Assembly (NCBI GenBank): GCA_035267045.1
Contig: DATFMH010000146.1
Span: 9,202-73,201 of the forward strand
DNA from: DATFMH01 sp035267045
Lineage (GTDB): Bacteria > Bacteroidota > Rhodothermia > Balneolales > DATFMH01
Direction of reading: 5' to 3'
DNA length: 64,000 nt
The position numbers and the translations under genes are program-made. Of this stretch, positions 1 through 7,588 are shown piece after piece (position 1 is the first letter of the stretch; every line of letters starts with the position of its first letter). The notes beneath the pieces were generated by a model that was not told the DNA's origin, did not search any database, and saw nothing but the letters and a program-made list of their open reading frames with translations.

Positions 1-431
1 GTTTTATCGGCAAGGAACTCCGTATGTCCGGGATAGGGATATCCGGCTTTCTGAATAGCCTCTTTTGAAATTGGGGCGGTGACCAAAGCATCTGCTTTAT
101 GTTCCATACATAGATTAATTCCCGTCTCCACAGCACGCATTGACATATCTCCGGCATTCTTTTCTATTTGTCCCATATGAATAACTATCTTATCGGCCGG
201 CAGACATTCAAGAACATTGACTTCACCGATATACATATCCTGAATGGAAGATATCGCATGATATGGTAAACTTATATCTAATGTATCCAGGTAAAAATTC
301 ACTATTTTTGATGATCCTAAAATAATGGGTGTCATTTTATTACTATCCATCAGTTCATGAACAGCTTTAATAGTTACTTCCGGGCCAATTCCGTTATAAT
401 CCCCAATGGAAATGGCTATGCGTGGATACAT
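1..431 (-). CDS. pdxA: 4-hydroxythreonine-4-phosphate dehydrogenase, N-terminal part (cut by window edge)
   Basis: Only the first 143 codons are in the window; the 3' end lies before base 1. The product would oxidise 4-phosphohydroxy-L-threonine in the DXP-dependent pyridoxal phosphate pathway. Translating down from the ATG at 431 gives MYPRIAISIGDYNGIGPE, matching the PdxA N-terminus (family form GDPAGIGPE). About 135 residues in it reads YPGHTEFLA, another PdxA signature, and GQIEKNAGDMSMRAVETG is also family-like. The GWxTD gene lies upstream on the same strand with a 26-base gap, so the two are probably cotranscribed. The identification is firm; nothing can be said about the C-terminal half. 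Confidence 0.9.
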   Translation of the reverse strand, partial: MYPRIAISIGDYNGIGPEVTIKAVHELMDSNKMTPIILGSSKIVNFYLDTLDISLPYHAISSIQDMYIGEVNVLECLPADKIVIHMGQIEKNAGDMSMRAVETGINLCMEHKADALVTAPISKEAIQKAGYPYPGHTEFLADK

Positions 432-457
432 TCAGATACCTTTTTATTAATGAATAA

Positions 458-1954
458 TTATTTAACGAGTTCGAAATCGCCGAAACCGCTTGTCGCCTGA
501 AAAGCATATTTTCGCTTACCGTAATACCAGATGACAATGGCCGGACCGTTAGTGGGAAAATGTCGTTCAATCCTGTCTGGCGGACCAAGATTAATGTAAA
601 CCTTACCCTGATCTGTGTCATAACCCGGTTTGTTGATCGTAGTAAAATGTTCCCATGCATAATCAATTCGGCGATAGTATTCGGCCATCAATTCATTGTA
701 TTGAGTATTGGGCGTTGGATCCCGTTTTTTCCAGAATTCACGGAATTTCTGTTCCCGTTCTTTAAAGGATCCGCTATTCATCTCTTTTACTTTATCTTTA
801 TTGAGAATAAAGTGCAGCATATCGATGGAAACATTCAGATTCAATAAACTGGTCGGCATGTTCAGCCAGCGTGATTGAAAAATTCTTGAGGTAAGAATCT
901 TATTATTCTTATTGTTGATAATCTTTATCCGATACGAATCGTTGGCAAATCGGCTGTTGGGGATACTGGCATAAGCATAATTTGGATCTTCATCCTTAAC
1001 TAATTTGAGATATACTTTATTATGAGAAGTATCAGCTTTAAGTCCAATATTATTAATTACATTATCAGCTGATATATCTGATGTATAAGCAATTTTGGCT
1101 GAACTTGTGTCCTTGGGATTTGTCCCAAGGTTATCGATTTCAACTTTATAATCTGTGCCTTGCTCATTTTGGGGAACACTGAATAAAATGCCAAAATTTT
1201 TACCGTAATAGACATTATCACCGAAATTGAGCAATGGTAATTTATCCGAAGCATCGAATTTTTTTATTTGATCGAGCATGATAATGGAGGAAGTGTGTTC
1301 TTTGGTATAATCCGGAACGTGGATTATCCTCACTGTACTATGTTTGCCTTCACTGATATCAGGTTCACTTAATTGAAGGAATGCACTATAATATCCTGGT
1401 TTGAGTTCTACGGAAAAGAATCCCTGAAGATATTCTTTATGGGATTTTGTTTCTTCGTATGTTTTTGCTTTAGCCACACCCCGCCAGAACGTCCTTGTAA
1501 CAGATTCTTTATTTGGGGGAAGTTGGATATTATCCTGTCCGGTAAAACGATCACGGTCTCTTCGGTCACGGTCATCCCTGTCTGATCTTTGTTCCGGCCG
1601 TTTTTCCTTATTTTTATCGATATGAAGTGTTGAATCCCCCTTGAAAACCTCAAGATTTATATTGACATGTGCTTCAAAATTCTTGTTACTCTTTAAATAC
1701 TGATCCCCATTATCCGAGACAGCTTTTTTAAAAGTCAGATAATCGTTTTCGATCTTAAAACTGATTAGCACTTTATTTTTCTCATTATTTTTTTGAGGTA
1801 ACACAACGTAATCATAGTATATACGCGGTTGGCGTGAATGCTTAACAAGCATCGGATATGTCATATTCCGCTGAGCTAATACAGGAAATGTCATCCCCAA
1901 TAATAAGAGGATAAATGTCGGTAATTTTAATGTATATGTGGATTTATTGTTCAC
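458..1954 (-). CDS. GWxTD domain-containing secreted protein
   Basis: A 498-residue protein with an N-terminal signal peptide (hydrophobic LKLPTFILLLLGMTFPVLAQ, likely cleaved after AQ), so periplasmic or surface located. The last ~120 residues hold the GWxTD domain. The name motif appears as PGYDTDQGKVY, with Tyr instead of Trp, followed by NLGPPDRIERH and the terminal IWYYGKRKYAF. A charged Arg/Asp-rich linker lies near residues 115-140 (RSDRDDRDRRDRDRF). The start is GTG at 1954. The family's function is unknown; it is common in Ignavibacteria, Balneolota, Marinimicrobia and relatives. It is probably in an operon with the following pdxA. Family assignment is good; no role is claimed. Confidence 0.8.
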   Translation of the reverse strand: MNNKSTYTLKLPTFILLLLGMTFPVLAQRNMTYPMLVKHSRQPRIYYDYVVLPQKNNEKNKVLISFKIENDYLTFKKAVSDNGDQYLKSNKNFEAHVNINLEVFKGDSTLHIDKNKEKRPEQRSDRDDRDRRDRDRFTGQDNIQLPPNKESVTRTFWRGVAKAKTYEETKSHKEYLQGFFSVELKPGYYSAFLQLSEPDISEGKHSTVRIIHVPDYTKEHTSSIIMLDQIKKFDASDKLPLLNFGDNVYYGKNFGILFSVPQNEQGTDYKVEIDNLGTNPKDTSSAKIAYTSDISADNVINNIGLKADTSHNKVYLKLVKDEDPNYAYASIPNSRFANDSYRIKIINNKNNKILTSRIFQSRWLNMPTSLLNLNVSIDMLHFILNKDKVKEMNSGSFKEREQKFREFWKKRDPTPNTQYNELMAEYYRRIDYAWEHFTTINKPGYDTDQGKVYINLGPPDRIERHFPTNGPAIVIWYYGKRKYAFQATSGFGDFELVK

Positions 1955-2207
1955 AATAAGTAGCCATTAGTTGAAGGTTACACATGTAATATAACGCTAA
2001 ACAAATATAGAGAAAGAACCTATCTTAAAATACGTAACGTGTTATTTGGAATGTTAATTGCTATTAACGATCATTTTCATCCAATTATCTTATAAAGTAT
2101 AAAAGATAAGGTAAAATTTTTCTGAACGAGTCAGTCTGTTTAAATTTACTTATCTTGATTTCCAGAATAAGACATATAACCTATCAAAGTATTAAAAGAA
2201 TTATTTT

Positions 2208-3854
2208 ATGGGTCTGAAACAATCAGGAAACACCAAAACTAATGATTTTCGCACTAGTCATTTAAAAACTATTGAAGAGCTGAATAAAACAGAAGCTAAA
2301 ATCAGGAAAGGCGGCGGTAAGAAACGAGCCGATAAGGAACATTCAAAAGGTAAATTAACAGCCAGAGAACGCATTCAAAAATTATTGGATAAGGACACGG
2401 TATTTCATGAAATTGGTATTTGGGCCGGTGATGGAATGTATGAAGAAGTGGGCGGATGTCCGGCTGCGGGTGTGATAACCGGAGTGGGCACGATCTCCGG
2501 CAGAGAATGTATGATCGTCGCCAATGATGCTACCGTCAAAGCCGGTGCATGGTTTCCGATAACTGCCAAGAAGAATTTGCGTGCACAGGAAATAGCCATG
2601 GAGAATTATCTGCCGCTAATATATCTGGTCGATTCGGCCGGTGTTTATTTGCCCATGCAGGATGAGATATTTCCCGATAAAGAGCATTTTGGACGCATTT
2701 TCAGGAATAATGCCAGGATAAGCGCTATGGGTATACCACAAATTGCGGCTATCATGGGCAGCTGTGTGGCGGGCGGGGCATATCTTCCGATTATGAGTGA
2801 TGAAGCGTTAATTGTGGATGGTACTGGAAGCGTTTTTCTGGCCGGCAGTTACCTGGTTAAGTCGGCTATCGGGGAGAATGTAGATAATGAAACATTGGGC
2901 GGAGCTACTGCTCAAACTGAAATCAGCGGGGTGACGGATTATAAAATGCCTGATGACGATACATGTCTGAGTACTATCCGTGACCTTGTGGACAAATTAG
3001 GGCCTTTTGATAAAGCTGATTTCAACCGTTCGGAACCCAAAGATCCGGATAAAGATCCGGACGAAATATTCAATATTATGCCACCGGATGCTTCCCGCCC
3101 GTACGATATGATGGAAGTATTGAAATGTATCATTGATGAAGACAGTTTTACGGAATTCAAAAAAGGATACGGGCAAACATTGCTGACCGGTTATGCGCGT
3201 ATCGACGGGTGGAGTGTCGGTATCGTGGCCAATCAAAGGCTGATTGTAAAATCAAAGAAGGGAGAGATGCAGATCGGCGGAGTAATTTATTCCGATAGCG
3301 CCGATAAAGCAGCTCGTTTCATTTTGAATTGCAATCAGAAGAAAATACCAATCGTCTTTTTCCAGGATGTATCAGGTTTCATGGTTGGTAAAAGAGCAGA
3401 GCATGGTGGCATCATCAAAGACGGTGCAAAGATGGTCAATGCCGTGGCTAACAGTATCGTGCCCAAGATAACCGTTGTCGTTGGAAACAGTTACGGAGCA
3501 GGAAATTATGCTATGTGTGGCCGTGCTTATGATCCTCGTTTTATGTTTGCATGGCCTACGGCTAAAATTGCTGTTATGGGTGGCCAACAGGCCGCAAATA
3601 CCCTATTACAGATTAAGGTGTCATCCATGAAGAAAAAGGGTGAGAAAGTGAGTGACGAGGATAAGCAAACGTTTCTGAAAGAAATCAGTGACCGGTACGA
3701 TTCACAGACAAAAGTACGATATGCGGCTGCCCGACTTTGGGTGGATGCCATTATCAATCCAATGGAAACAAGGCAAAAAATATCGATGGCGATAAATGTG
3801 GCCAATCATAATCCACATTTTGAATCTTTCAAAACTGGCGTAATTCAGACTTAA
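2208..3854 (+). CDS. Acyl-CoA carboxylase, carboxyltransferase (beta) subunit
   Basis: A 548-residue biotin-dependent carboxyltransferase that moves carboxyl from carboxybiotin to an acyl-CoA. It has the two crotonase-like halves of the family. Motifs: KLTARERIQKLLD near residue 55, LVDSAGVYLPMQDEIFPD near 140, EHFGRIF, GSCVAGGAYLP near 185, GFMVGKRAEHGGIIKDGAKM near 390 and GAGNYAMCGRAYDPRFMFAWP near 430. The spacing and the PMQDEIFPD...HFGRIF block resemble methylcrotonyl-CoA and geranyl-CoA carboxylase beta subunits more than propionyl-CoA ones, but substrate cannot be fixed. No biotin carboxylase or biotin-carrier gene is beside it. An AtuA-family gene lies 3.7 kb downstream, and AtuA accompanies a geranyl-CoA carboxylase in the Pseudomonas atu cluster. 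It appears monocistronic. Confidence 0.88.
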   Translation: MGLKQSGNTKTNDFRTSHLKTIEELNKTEAKIRKGGGKKRADKEHSKGKLTARERIQKLLDKDTVFHEIGIWAGDGMYEEVGGCPAAGVITGVGTISGRECMIVANDATVKAGAWFPITAKKNLRAQEIAMENYLPLIYLVDSAGVYLPMQDEIFPDKEHFGRIFRNNARISAMGIPQIAAIMGSCVAGGAYLPIMSDEALIVDGTGSVFLAGSYLVKSAIGENVDNETLGGATAQTEISGVTDYKMPDDDTCLSTIRDLVDKLGPFDKADFNRSEPKDPDKDPDEIFNIMPPDASRPYDMMEVLKCIIDEDSFTEFKKGYGQTLLTGYARIDGWSVGIVANQRLIVKSKKGEMQIGGVIYSDSADKAARFILNCNQKKIPIVFFQDVSGFMVGKRAEHGGIIKDGAKMVNAVANSIVPKITVVVGNSYGAGNYAMCGRAYDPRFMFAWPTAKIAVMGGQQAANTLLQIKVSSMKKKGEKVSDEDKQTFLKEISDRYDSQTKVRYAAARLWVDAIINPMETRQKISMAINVANHNPHFESFKTGVIQT

Positions 3855-4232
3855 TATAGAGATACGTGTTAAGTGATTTAATTTGGTTTGTAAATTTTTA
3901 ATAGGTTAACAAACGCTGTTATTTATATTCTGTTCCGGAATACCAGTGGTCAGACGGTACAAAACCGTGAGACCACTATGAATAATATTGCTATCAAGCC
4001 TATGTCATTTACTACCTGATGGGAATCCAGATGAATAGGGCTATGGGTATTAGTTGTCGAGAATGATTTGTTAACCTAATTATAGTGTTTTACTCTATGT
4101 GCCTTGCACTCTGCGCTTTGTTGAAAACACAATCATGCCTGTGTCAAAAACTAATATAATGTTGCTTTTACTATTTATTTGTACATTTAAATCAGGTACG
4201 GATATAAAATTCAATTTATTTTTGGTAGAAAT
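3855..4232. other. Intergenic region with one imperfect hairpin
   Basis: This 378-base stretch follows the carboxyltransferase gene and precedes the cytochrome gene. The only structure I see is the imperfect inverted repeat at 3945-3977, listed separately. No ORF with coding character and no tRNA-like fold is visible. The AT-rich part just before 4233 presumably holds the cytochrome promoter, but no convincing box can be named. Confidence 0.5.
3945..3977 (+). repeat. Imperfect hairpin downstream of the carboxyltransferase gene
   Basis: AGTGGTC plus ACGGT pair with ACCGT plus GACCACT around a short loop, with a two-base mismatch in the stem. There is no T-run, so it is not a classic intrinsic terminator, but it may stabilise or end the transcript. 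The left arm (GTGGTCAGACGGT) resembles that of the hairpin at 59173 (GCGGTCAGAAGGT), hinting at a small family. Confidence 0.45.
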
Positions 4233-5216
4233 TTGCAGAATATATCCAAATATCGTCCGATTCTCATTGTAGGTATCGTAATTTTATTATTGCTACTCTA
4301 TAATCATTGGTCACATCCTCGTTCCAATGAAGTAAAGGAAGCATGGAAACCAAAGAATGTTGAAACAGATGTACCGGCTGGTCCTAAAGGACAATTAATC
4401 AAATACGGTTATGAACTCATCAGACACACATCGAAATATATTGGTCCGGATGTGGCAGACAAAAAGATGCGTTTTGCCGGTAATAACCTGTCTTGTCAAA
4501 ACTGCCATTTGGATGCAGGGACTAAACCGGGTGGGGCTTCCTTCGTGGGAGTGATCAATCGGTTTCCCCAGTTTCGAAAAAGAGACAACAAAATCAGCAG
4601 TATTGAGGATCGTATTGAAGGATGTATGCAGAGAAGCATGAATGGAAAACCGCTGCCTGACAGCAGTCGTGAAATGAAAGCGATTGTAGCATACATGAAA
4701 TGGCTGAGTGAGGATGTGCCACCTGAATATGAAAAAAAATATAAGGGATATCCCGGCTTAAAGATACCCAGCCGTCAGGCTGATACAATGAGAGGCAGAA
4801 CTTTGTATATTCAAAACTGTGCAAAATGCCACGGTACTGATGGACAGGGAGAATATAATGGTAAAAACCGTGCAGACGGATATCGTTATCCGCCATTATG
4901 GGGAAAAGGTAGTTTTAATAATGGAGCCGGAATGGATCGTATATTAAAAGCTGCATCTTTCATAAAAGGCAATATGCCGTTTGGCGTGACAATCGGTACG
5001 CAATACCTAACCGATGACGAATGCTATGATATCGCGGCATATGTCGATTCACACAGCAGGCCGGTAAAATCAGAATTATCCAAAGATTTTCCGGACCGGT
5101 CACTAAAACCTATCGATTGCCCGTATGGTCCCTTTGCAGATCCTTTTCCCCAGAAACAGCATAAATACGGGCCTTTCCAGCCGATTAAAAAATATTACGC
5201 TTCCCCCAAGCATTAA
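4233..5216 (+). CDS. Dihaem c-type cytochrome, thiosulfate dehydrogenase (TsdA)-like
   Basis: A 327-residue protein anchored by one N-terminal membrane segment (residues ~10-24), with the remainder predicted in the periplasm. There are two haem c sites: CQNCH (88-92) and CAKCH (196-200). Around the first site NLSCQNCHLDAG, then RIEGCMQRSMNGKPLP, is the signature of TsdA/COG3258 cytochromes. In Allochromatium TsdA a Cys ligates the active-site haem, and Cys131 here sits at the comparable distance. Met248 is a candidate ligand for haem 2. TsdA enzymes oxidise thiosulfate to tetrathionate or reduce tetrathionate. The start is TTG at 4233; no in-frame ATG precedes the membrane segment. The convergent neighbour is a secreted DsrE-like protein, which suits sulfur chemistry. 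Reaction direction is unknown. Confidence 0.8.
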   Translation: MQNISKYRPILIVGIVILLLLLYNHWSHPRSNEVKEAWKPKNVETDVPAGPKGQLIKYGYELIRHTSKYIGPDVADKKMRFAGNNLSCQNCHLDAGTKPGGASFVGVINRFPQFRKRDNKISSIEDRIEGCMQRSMNGKPLPDSSREMKAIVAYMKWLSEDVPPEYEKKYKGYPGLKIPSRQADTMRGRTLYIQNCAKCHGTDGQGEYNGKNRADGYRYPPLWGKGSFNNGAGMDRILKAASFIKGNMPFGVTIGTQYLTDDECYDIAAYVDSHSRPVKSELSKDFPDRSLKPIDCPYGPFADPFPQKQHKYGPFQPIKKYYASPKH

Positions 5217-5256
5217 TTATAAATATTTGTATGCATTAACCTCCGATGGTTAACGG

Positions 5257-5802
5257 TTAGAAGGGCATTAATGCATATCCCTTCATTTCATATGTTGGAA
5301 CAACAGTTAAAGCTGATAAAGCCAGTTTGACATTGGGATTAATATCGGATTCACTGTACCATAAACCCGTGATAGCCTGACCGCAAACGAATAATTTTAC
5401 ATGGCCTTTCTCTTTGAGTTCCTTTAGCAAAAAAGTATTGGGATTTTTATTTCCAAATTTGTCTTTATAAGCCTTGTTGTTCAAAGCGGCATACGTTCCG
5501 GATCCGGTCATTACAGCCACAAGTTTCATCTTTTCCGGTGGTATGCCAGCGGCTGCATAAATGTTTATCAACCGGGCCAGATGAGACAACCCCTCGTTGA
5601 CATCATCCTTTTTCTTATCCTTTGTTATCGAAAAAATAATTTTATACTGAATATTTGTATCGGGTTGAACGGCTGCATTCGGTAGATATACCTCGGCACC
5701 ATATCCCTTAATAACCGGATAATTCCATTGGGCATAGACTTCTGATAGGGGTAGAACCAAAACAAACATCAGGAGAGGTAAAAATGAGATTTTTTTCTGC
5801 AT
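5257..5802 (-). CDS. Secreted DsrE/DsrF-like family protein
   Basis: A 181-residue protein with a signal peptide (FLPLLMFVLVLPLSEVYAQ). The body looks like a DsrE/F-type alpha-beta fold (COG1416-like): a strand with YKIIFSIT near 60, NEGLSHLARLINIYAAAG, PPEKMKLVAVMTGSGTYAALN, and VKLFVCGQAITG with one Cys near the position of the DsrE-family active cysteine. The start was set at the ATG at 5802 rather than the one at 5814, because GGAG lies just upstream of it. Exported DsrE-like proteins are often beside sulfur-oxidation or cytochrome genes. Here it converges on the TsdA-like gene across a 40-base gap. Its biochemical role is not known. Confidence 0.65.
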   Translation of the reverse strand: MQKKISFLPLLMFVLVLPLSEVYAQWNYPVIKGYGAEVYLPNAAVQPDTNIQYKIIFSITKDKKKDDVNEGLSHLARLINIYAAAGIPPEKMKLVAVMTGSGTYAALNNKAYKDKFGNKNPNTFLLKELKEKGHVKLFVCGQAITGLWYSESDINPNVKLALSALTVVPTYEMKGYALMPF

Positions 5803-6057
5803 GGTAAACTCCATTGGTACAATTTTGTAATGAAATACAATTACTAAGCGGACTTAAGGTAATGAAACAATAGATAATGTTTGGATAAAAAAATATAAAC
5901 GAGGTTGTAGTTGCTATTCCGATAGTTAGGTCATGTAATGTAGATTTCGGATGTGAGAGAATTTAAAAAATGGGAATTATTGCCAATTATTCCTGTGAAT
6001 AGAATATTGATTTAATTAGATTTATTATAATTATAGGACCTGTAAAATGTGGTGATT

Positions 6058-6294
6058 ATGACTAGTTGGAGAGATCGTATAACAATTAACCCAAACCTCT
6101 GCGGAGGACGCCCATGCATCCGGGGAATGAGAATCCCTGTGGCCGATATACTTAAATTGTATGAAGCCGATTTAACCCAGGATCAGATTCTTAATAAGTT
6201 TCCGGATCTTGAAAAGCAAGATATAGAGGCGGCATTTAAATTTGTGATTAGTAAGCTTGATTATCCGATGTTACCCTACGATGATCTTGATTGA
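6058..6294 (+). CDS. DUF433 family protein (orphan VapB-like antitoxin)
   Basis: 78 residues. It contains the DUF433 core RITINPNLCGGRPCIRGMRI, VADILKLYEADLTQDQIL and KFPDLEKQDIEAAFKF, a helix-turn-helix-like fold. The family usually acts as the antitoxin of a DUF5615 (Mut7-C/PIN-like) ribonuclease encoded immediately downstream. No intact partner is present. A 24-codon ORF starting at 6281 in the +1 frame (MILIDLLMF) resembles only the start of such a toxin. Upstream GTGs at 6049 and 6052 are alternative starts. The 3' end overlaps the tail of the convergent MerC gene by 47 bases. Confidence 0.75.
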   Translation: MTSWRDRITINPNLCGGRPCIRGMRIPVADILKLYEADLTQDQILNKFPDLEKQDIEAAFKFVISKLDYPMLPYDDLD

Positions 6295-6730
6295 CTTGCT
6301 GATGTTCCGGATTATGGCATACATGAGTATGATGATTGTTCTTGTATGTTGACCACGCCAGCATCCCGGCTCCTATAAAAGTAAATAATGCATTGAAATA
6401 GAATGTTTTTACTGATATTCCCCGTATCAAGTATATAAGGCCTTTATCCGGGATCAGTAATTGAGCCGCAACCAGCGTTATTAACCCGATCAGGAAAATT
6501 TGCATGAGTTTTCTATTTCTGTGTTTAAACCATGTAGGCAGAAACCCTAACATACTTATGGGAATGATCATCAGGACTATGGTTACTTGAACGGTGCCGT
6601 CAAAAAATTCGGATACAAAAGGGAGGAGCATGATCATAAAGGGATGTACCATGCAGTGTACAACACATATAGATGAAAAAATGATACTAATACGTGATAA
6701 AAAGGTGGATCGTGTCTCTGTACTTTCCAT
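6248..6730 (-). CDS. MerC-domain membrane protein (putative metal transporter)
   Basis: A 160-residue inner-membrane protein with four predicted hydrophobic segments. The first carries the MerC-type motif CVVHCMVHPF near residues 22-31, whose cysteines bind metal in mercuric transport proteins. The tail is His-rich (NNHHTHVCHNPEH) and may also bind metal. It begins 12 bases after the Fur-family gene on the same strand, under the double operator at 7198-7246. MerC homologues beside Fur/Zur regulators in non-mercury contexts are more likely zinc or iron related. The last ~16 codons run into the DUF433 gene and may be a late read-through extension. Confidence 0.78.
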   Translation of the reverse strand: MESTETRSTFLSRISIIFSSICVVHCMVHPFMIMLLPFVSEFFDGTVQVTIVLMIIPISMLGFLPTWFKHRNRKLMQIFLIGLITLVAAQLLIPDKGLIYLIRGISVKTFYFNALFTFIGAGMLAWSTYKNNHHTHVCHNPEHQQVNQDHRRVTSDNQAY

Positions 6731-6742
6731 AAATATTCTGAT

Positions 6743-7183
6743 TTAGGTGTTTTGACACTCCGGACACAATCCGTGTAGTCTTAATTCTTTCCCGGTAATC
6801 ATGAAATTATCAGGATATGAGATCTTAGAAATCGCTAAATCGGTTTTTGTTTCTGGCATGCAGAATATTTTGTCACACGCATCACAAATAAAATGAGCAT
6901 GTGATCGATTAATAGTGATCACATTGCTTTTTTGAAGACATATCGCATATTGCCAGTTCCTGTCTTTTGTAGCAACTTTGTGAACCAATTTTTTGCTTTC
7001 AAATAGTTTAAGGGTGCGGTAAAGCGTAACCTTATCGATCACTTCATCACCTAATGATTCCGCAATCTCATGATGACTGAGTGCGATATCAGATTTTATT
7101 AATACATTGAGGACCTTAAGGCGAACCCTGGTGGTCTTAATCTGATTTTGCCGTAATATTTTTTTAAGTGAGAAAGAATCCAT
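6743..7183 (-). CDS. Fur-family transcriptional regulator (Zur-like)
   Basis: 146 residues. An N-terminal winged helix (SHHEIAESLGDEVIDKVTLYRTLKLFE) matches the Fur recognition region. The C-terminal part has the structural zinc site CDAC (100-103) plus CPEC (140-143), and HAHFIC for dimer/metal binding. It is the first gene of a two-gene operon with MerC. Two near-identical odd palindromes lie directly upstream with a promoter-like AT-rich spacer between them, so autoregulation is likely. The duplicated operator and MerC partner suggest zinc-responsive Zur, but peroxide- or iron-sensing members cannot be excluded. Confidence 0.85.
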   Translation of the reverse strand: MDSFSLKKILRQNQIKTTRVRLKVLNVLIKSDIALSHHEIAESLGDEVIDKVTLYRTLKLFESKKLVHKVATKDRNWQYAICLQKSNVITINRSHAHFICDACDKIFCMPETKTDLAISKISYPDNFMITGKELRLHGLCPECQNT

Positions 7184-7198
7184 TTCTTAGAATAAAGT

Positions 7199-7213
7199 TG
7201 CAACTCAGTTGCA
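7199..7213. promoter_or_regulatory. Fur/Zur operator, proximal copy
   Basis: TGCAACTCAGTTGCA is a perfect 15-base odd palindrome (only the central base unpaired), 16 bases upstream of the regulator's ATG. It shares the half-site TGCAACT with the distal copy. A repressor bound here would block the start region of the fur-merC transcript. Confidence 0.75.
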
Positions 7214-7229
7214 TGTATAATACATAAAA

Positions 7230-7246
7230 TTGCAACTAAGTTGCAA
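7230..7246. promoter_or_regulatory. Fur/Zur operator, distal copy
   Basis: TTGCAACTAAGTTGCAA is a perfect 17-base odd palindrome. Its centre is 32 bases from that of the proximal copy, about three helical turns, so two dimers would bind on the same face. On the minus strand it supplies TTGCAA, a possible -35, while TATTAT/TATACA between the operators could be the -10. Confidence 0.75.
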
Positions 7247-7247
7247 C

Positions 7248-7588
7248 ACCGATTTACATTTTATAATCGCAGCAGTCCGGAGAACCACGTAGATTTTAAA
7301 TCCGAATTAGATTCAGAGGGATTTGTTTTAAATAATTGCATTATTATTACTCATACGATTCTATATGCATGATTGGCCATCGTAAAGAAATTTAATCGGA
7401 CAATGGGGTTCTCTAATTAACGTATTTAAAGTGATTGGCTTTGGTTTATTCCGTATTTTTCATTTTTATAATTAACTGAATCAATGAAGCTTATTTAATT
7501 TCGCATCATTGCAGAATTGTAACGATATTATCGCACGTAAATTATTAAAACTATTATTACCGGACTTTTTATAAAAAAAGAGAATATT
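7248..7588. other. Intergenic region between divergent fur and atuA-like genes
   Basis: About 340 AT-rich bases upstream of the AtuA-family gene. I see no ORF with coding character, no tRNA and no strong hairpin. It presumably holds the promoter of the plus-strand gene at 7589; TTTAATTTCG near 7493 is loosely like a Bacteroidota -7 box but has no good upstream partner. Confidence 0.4.
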
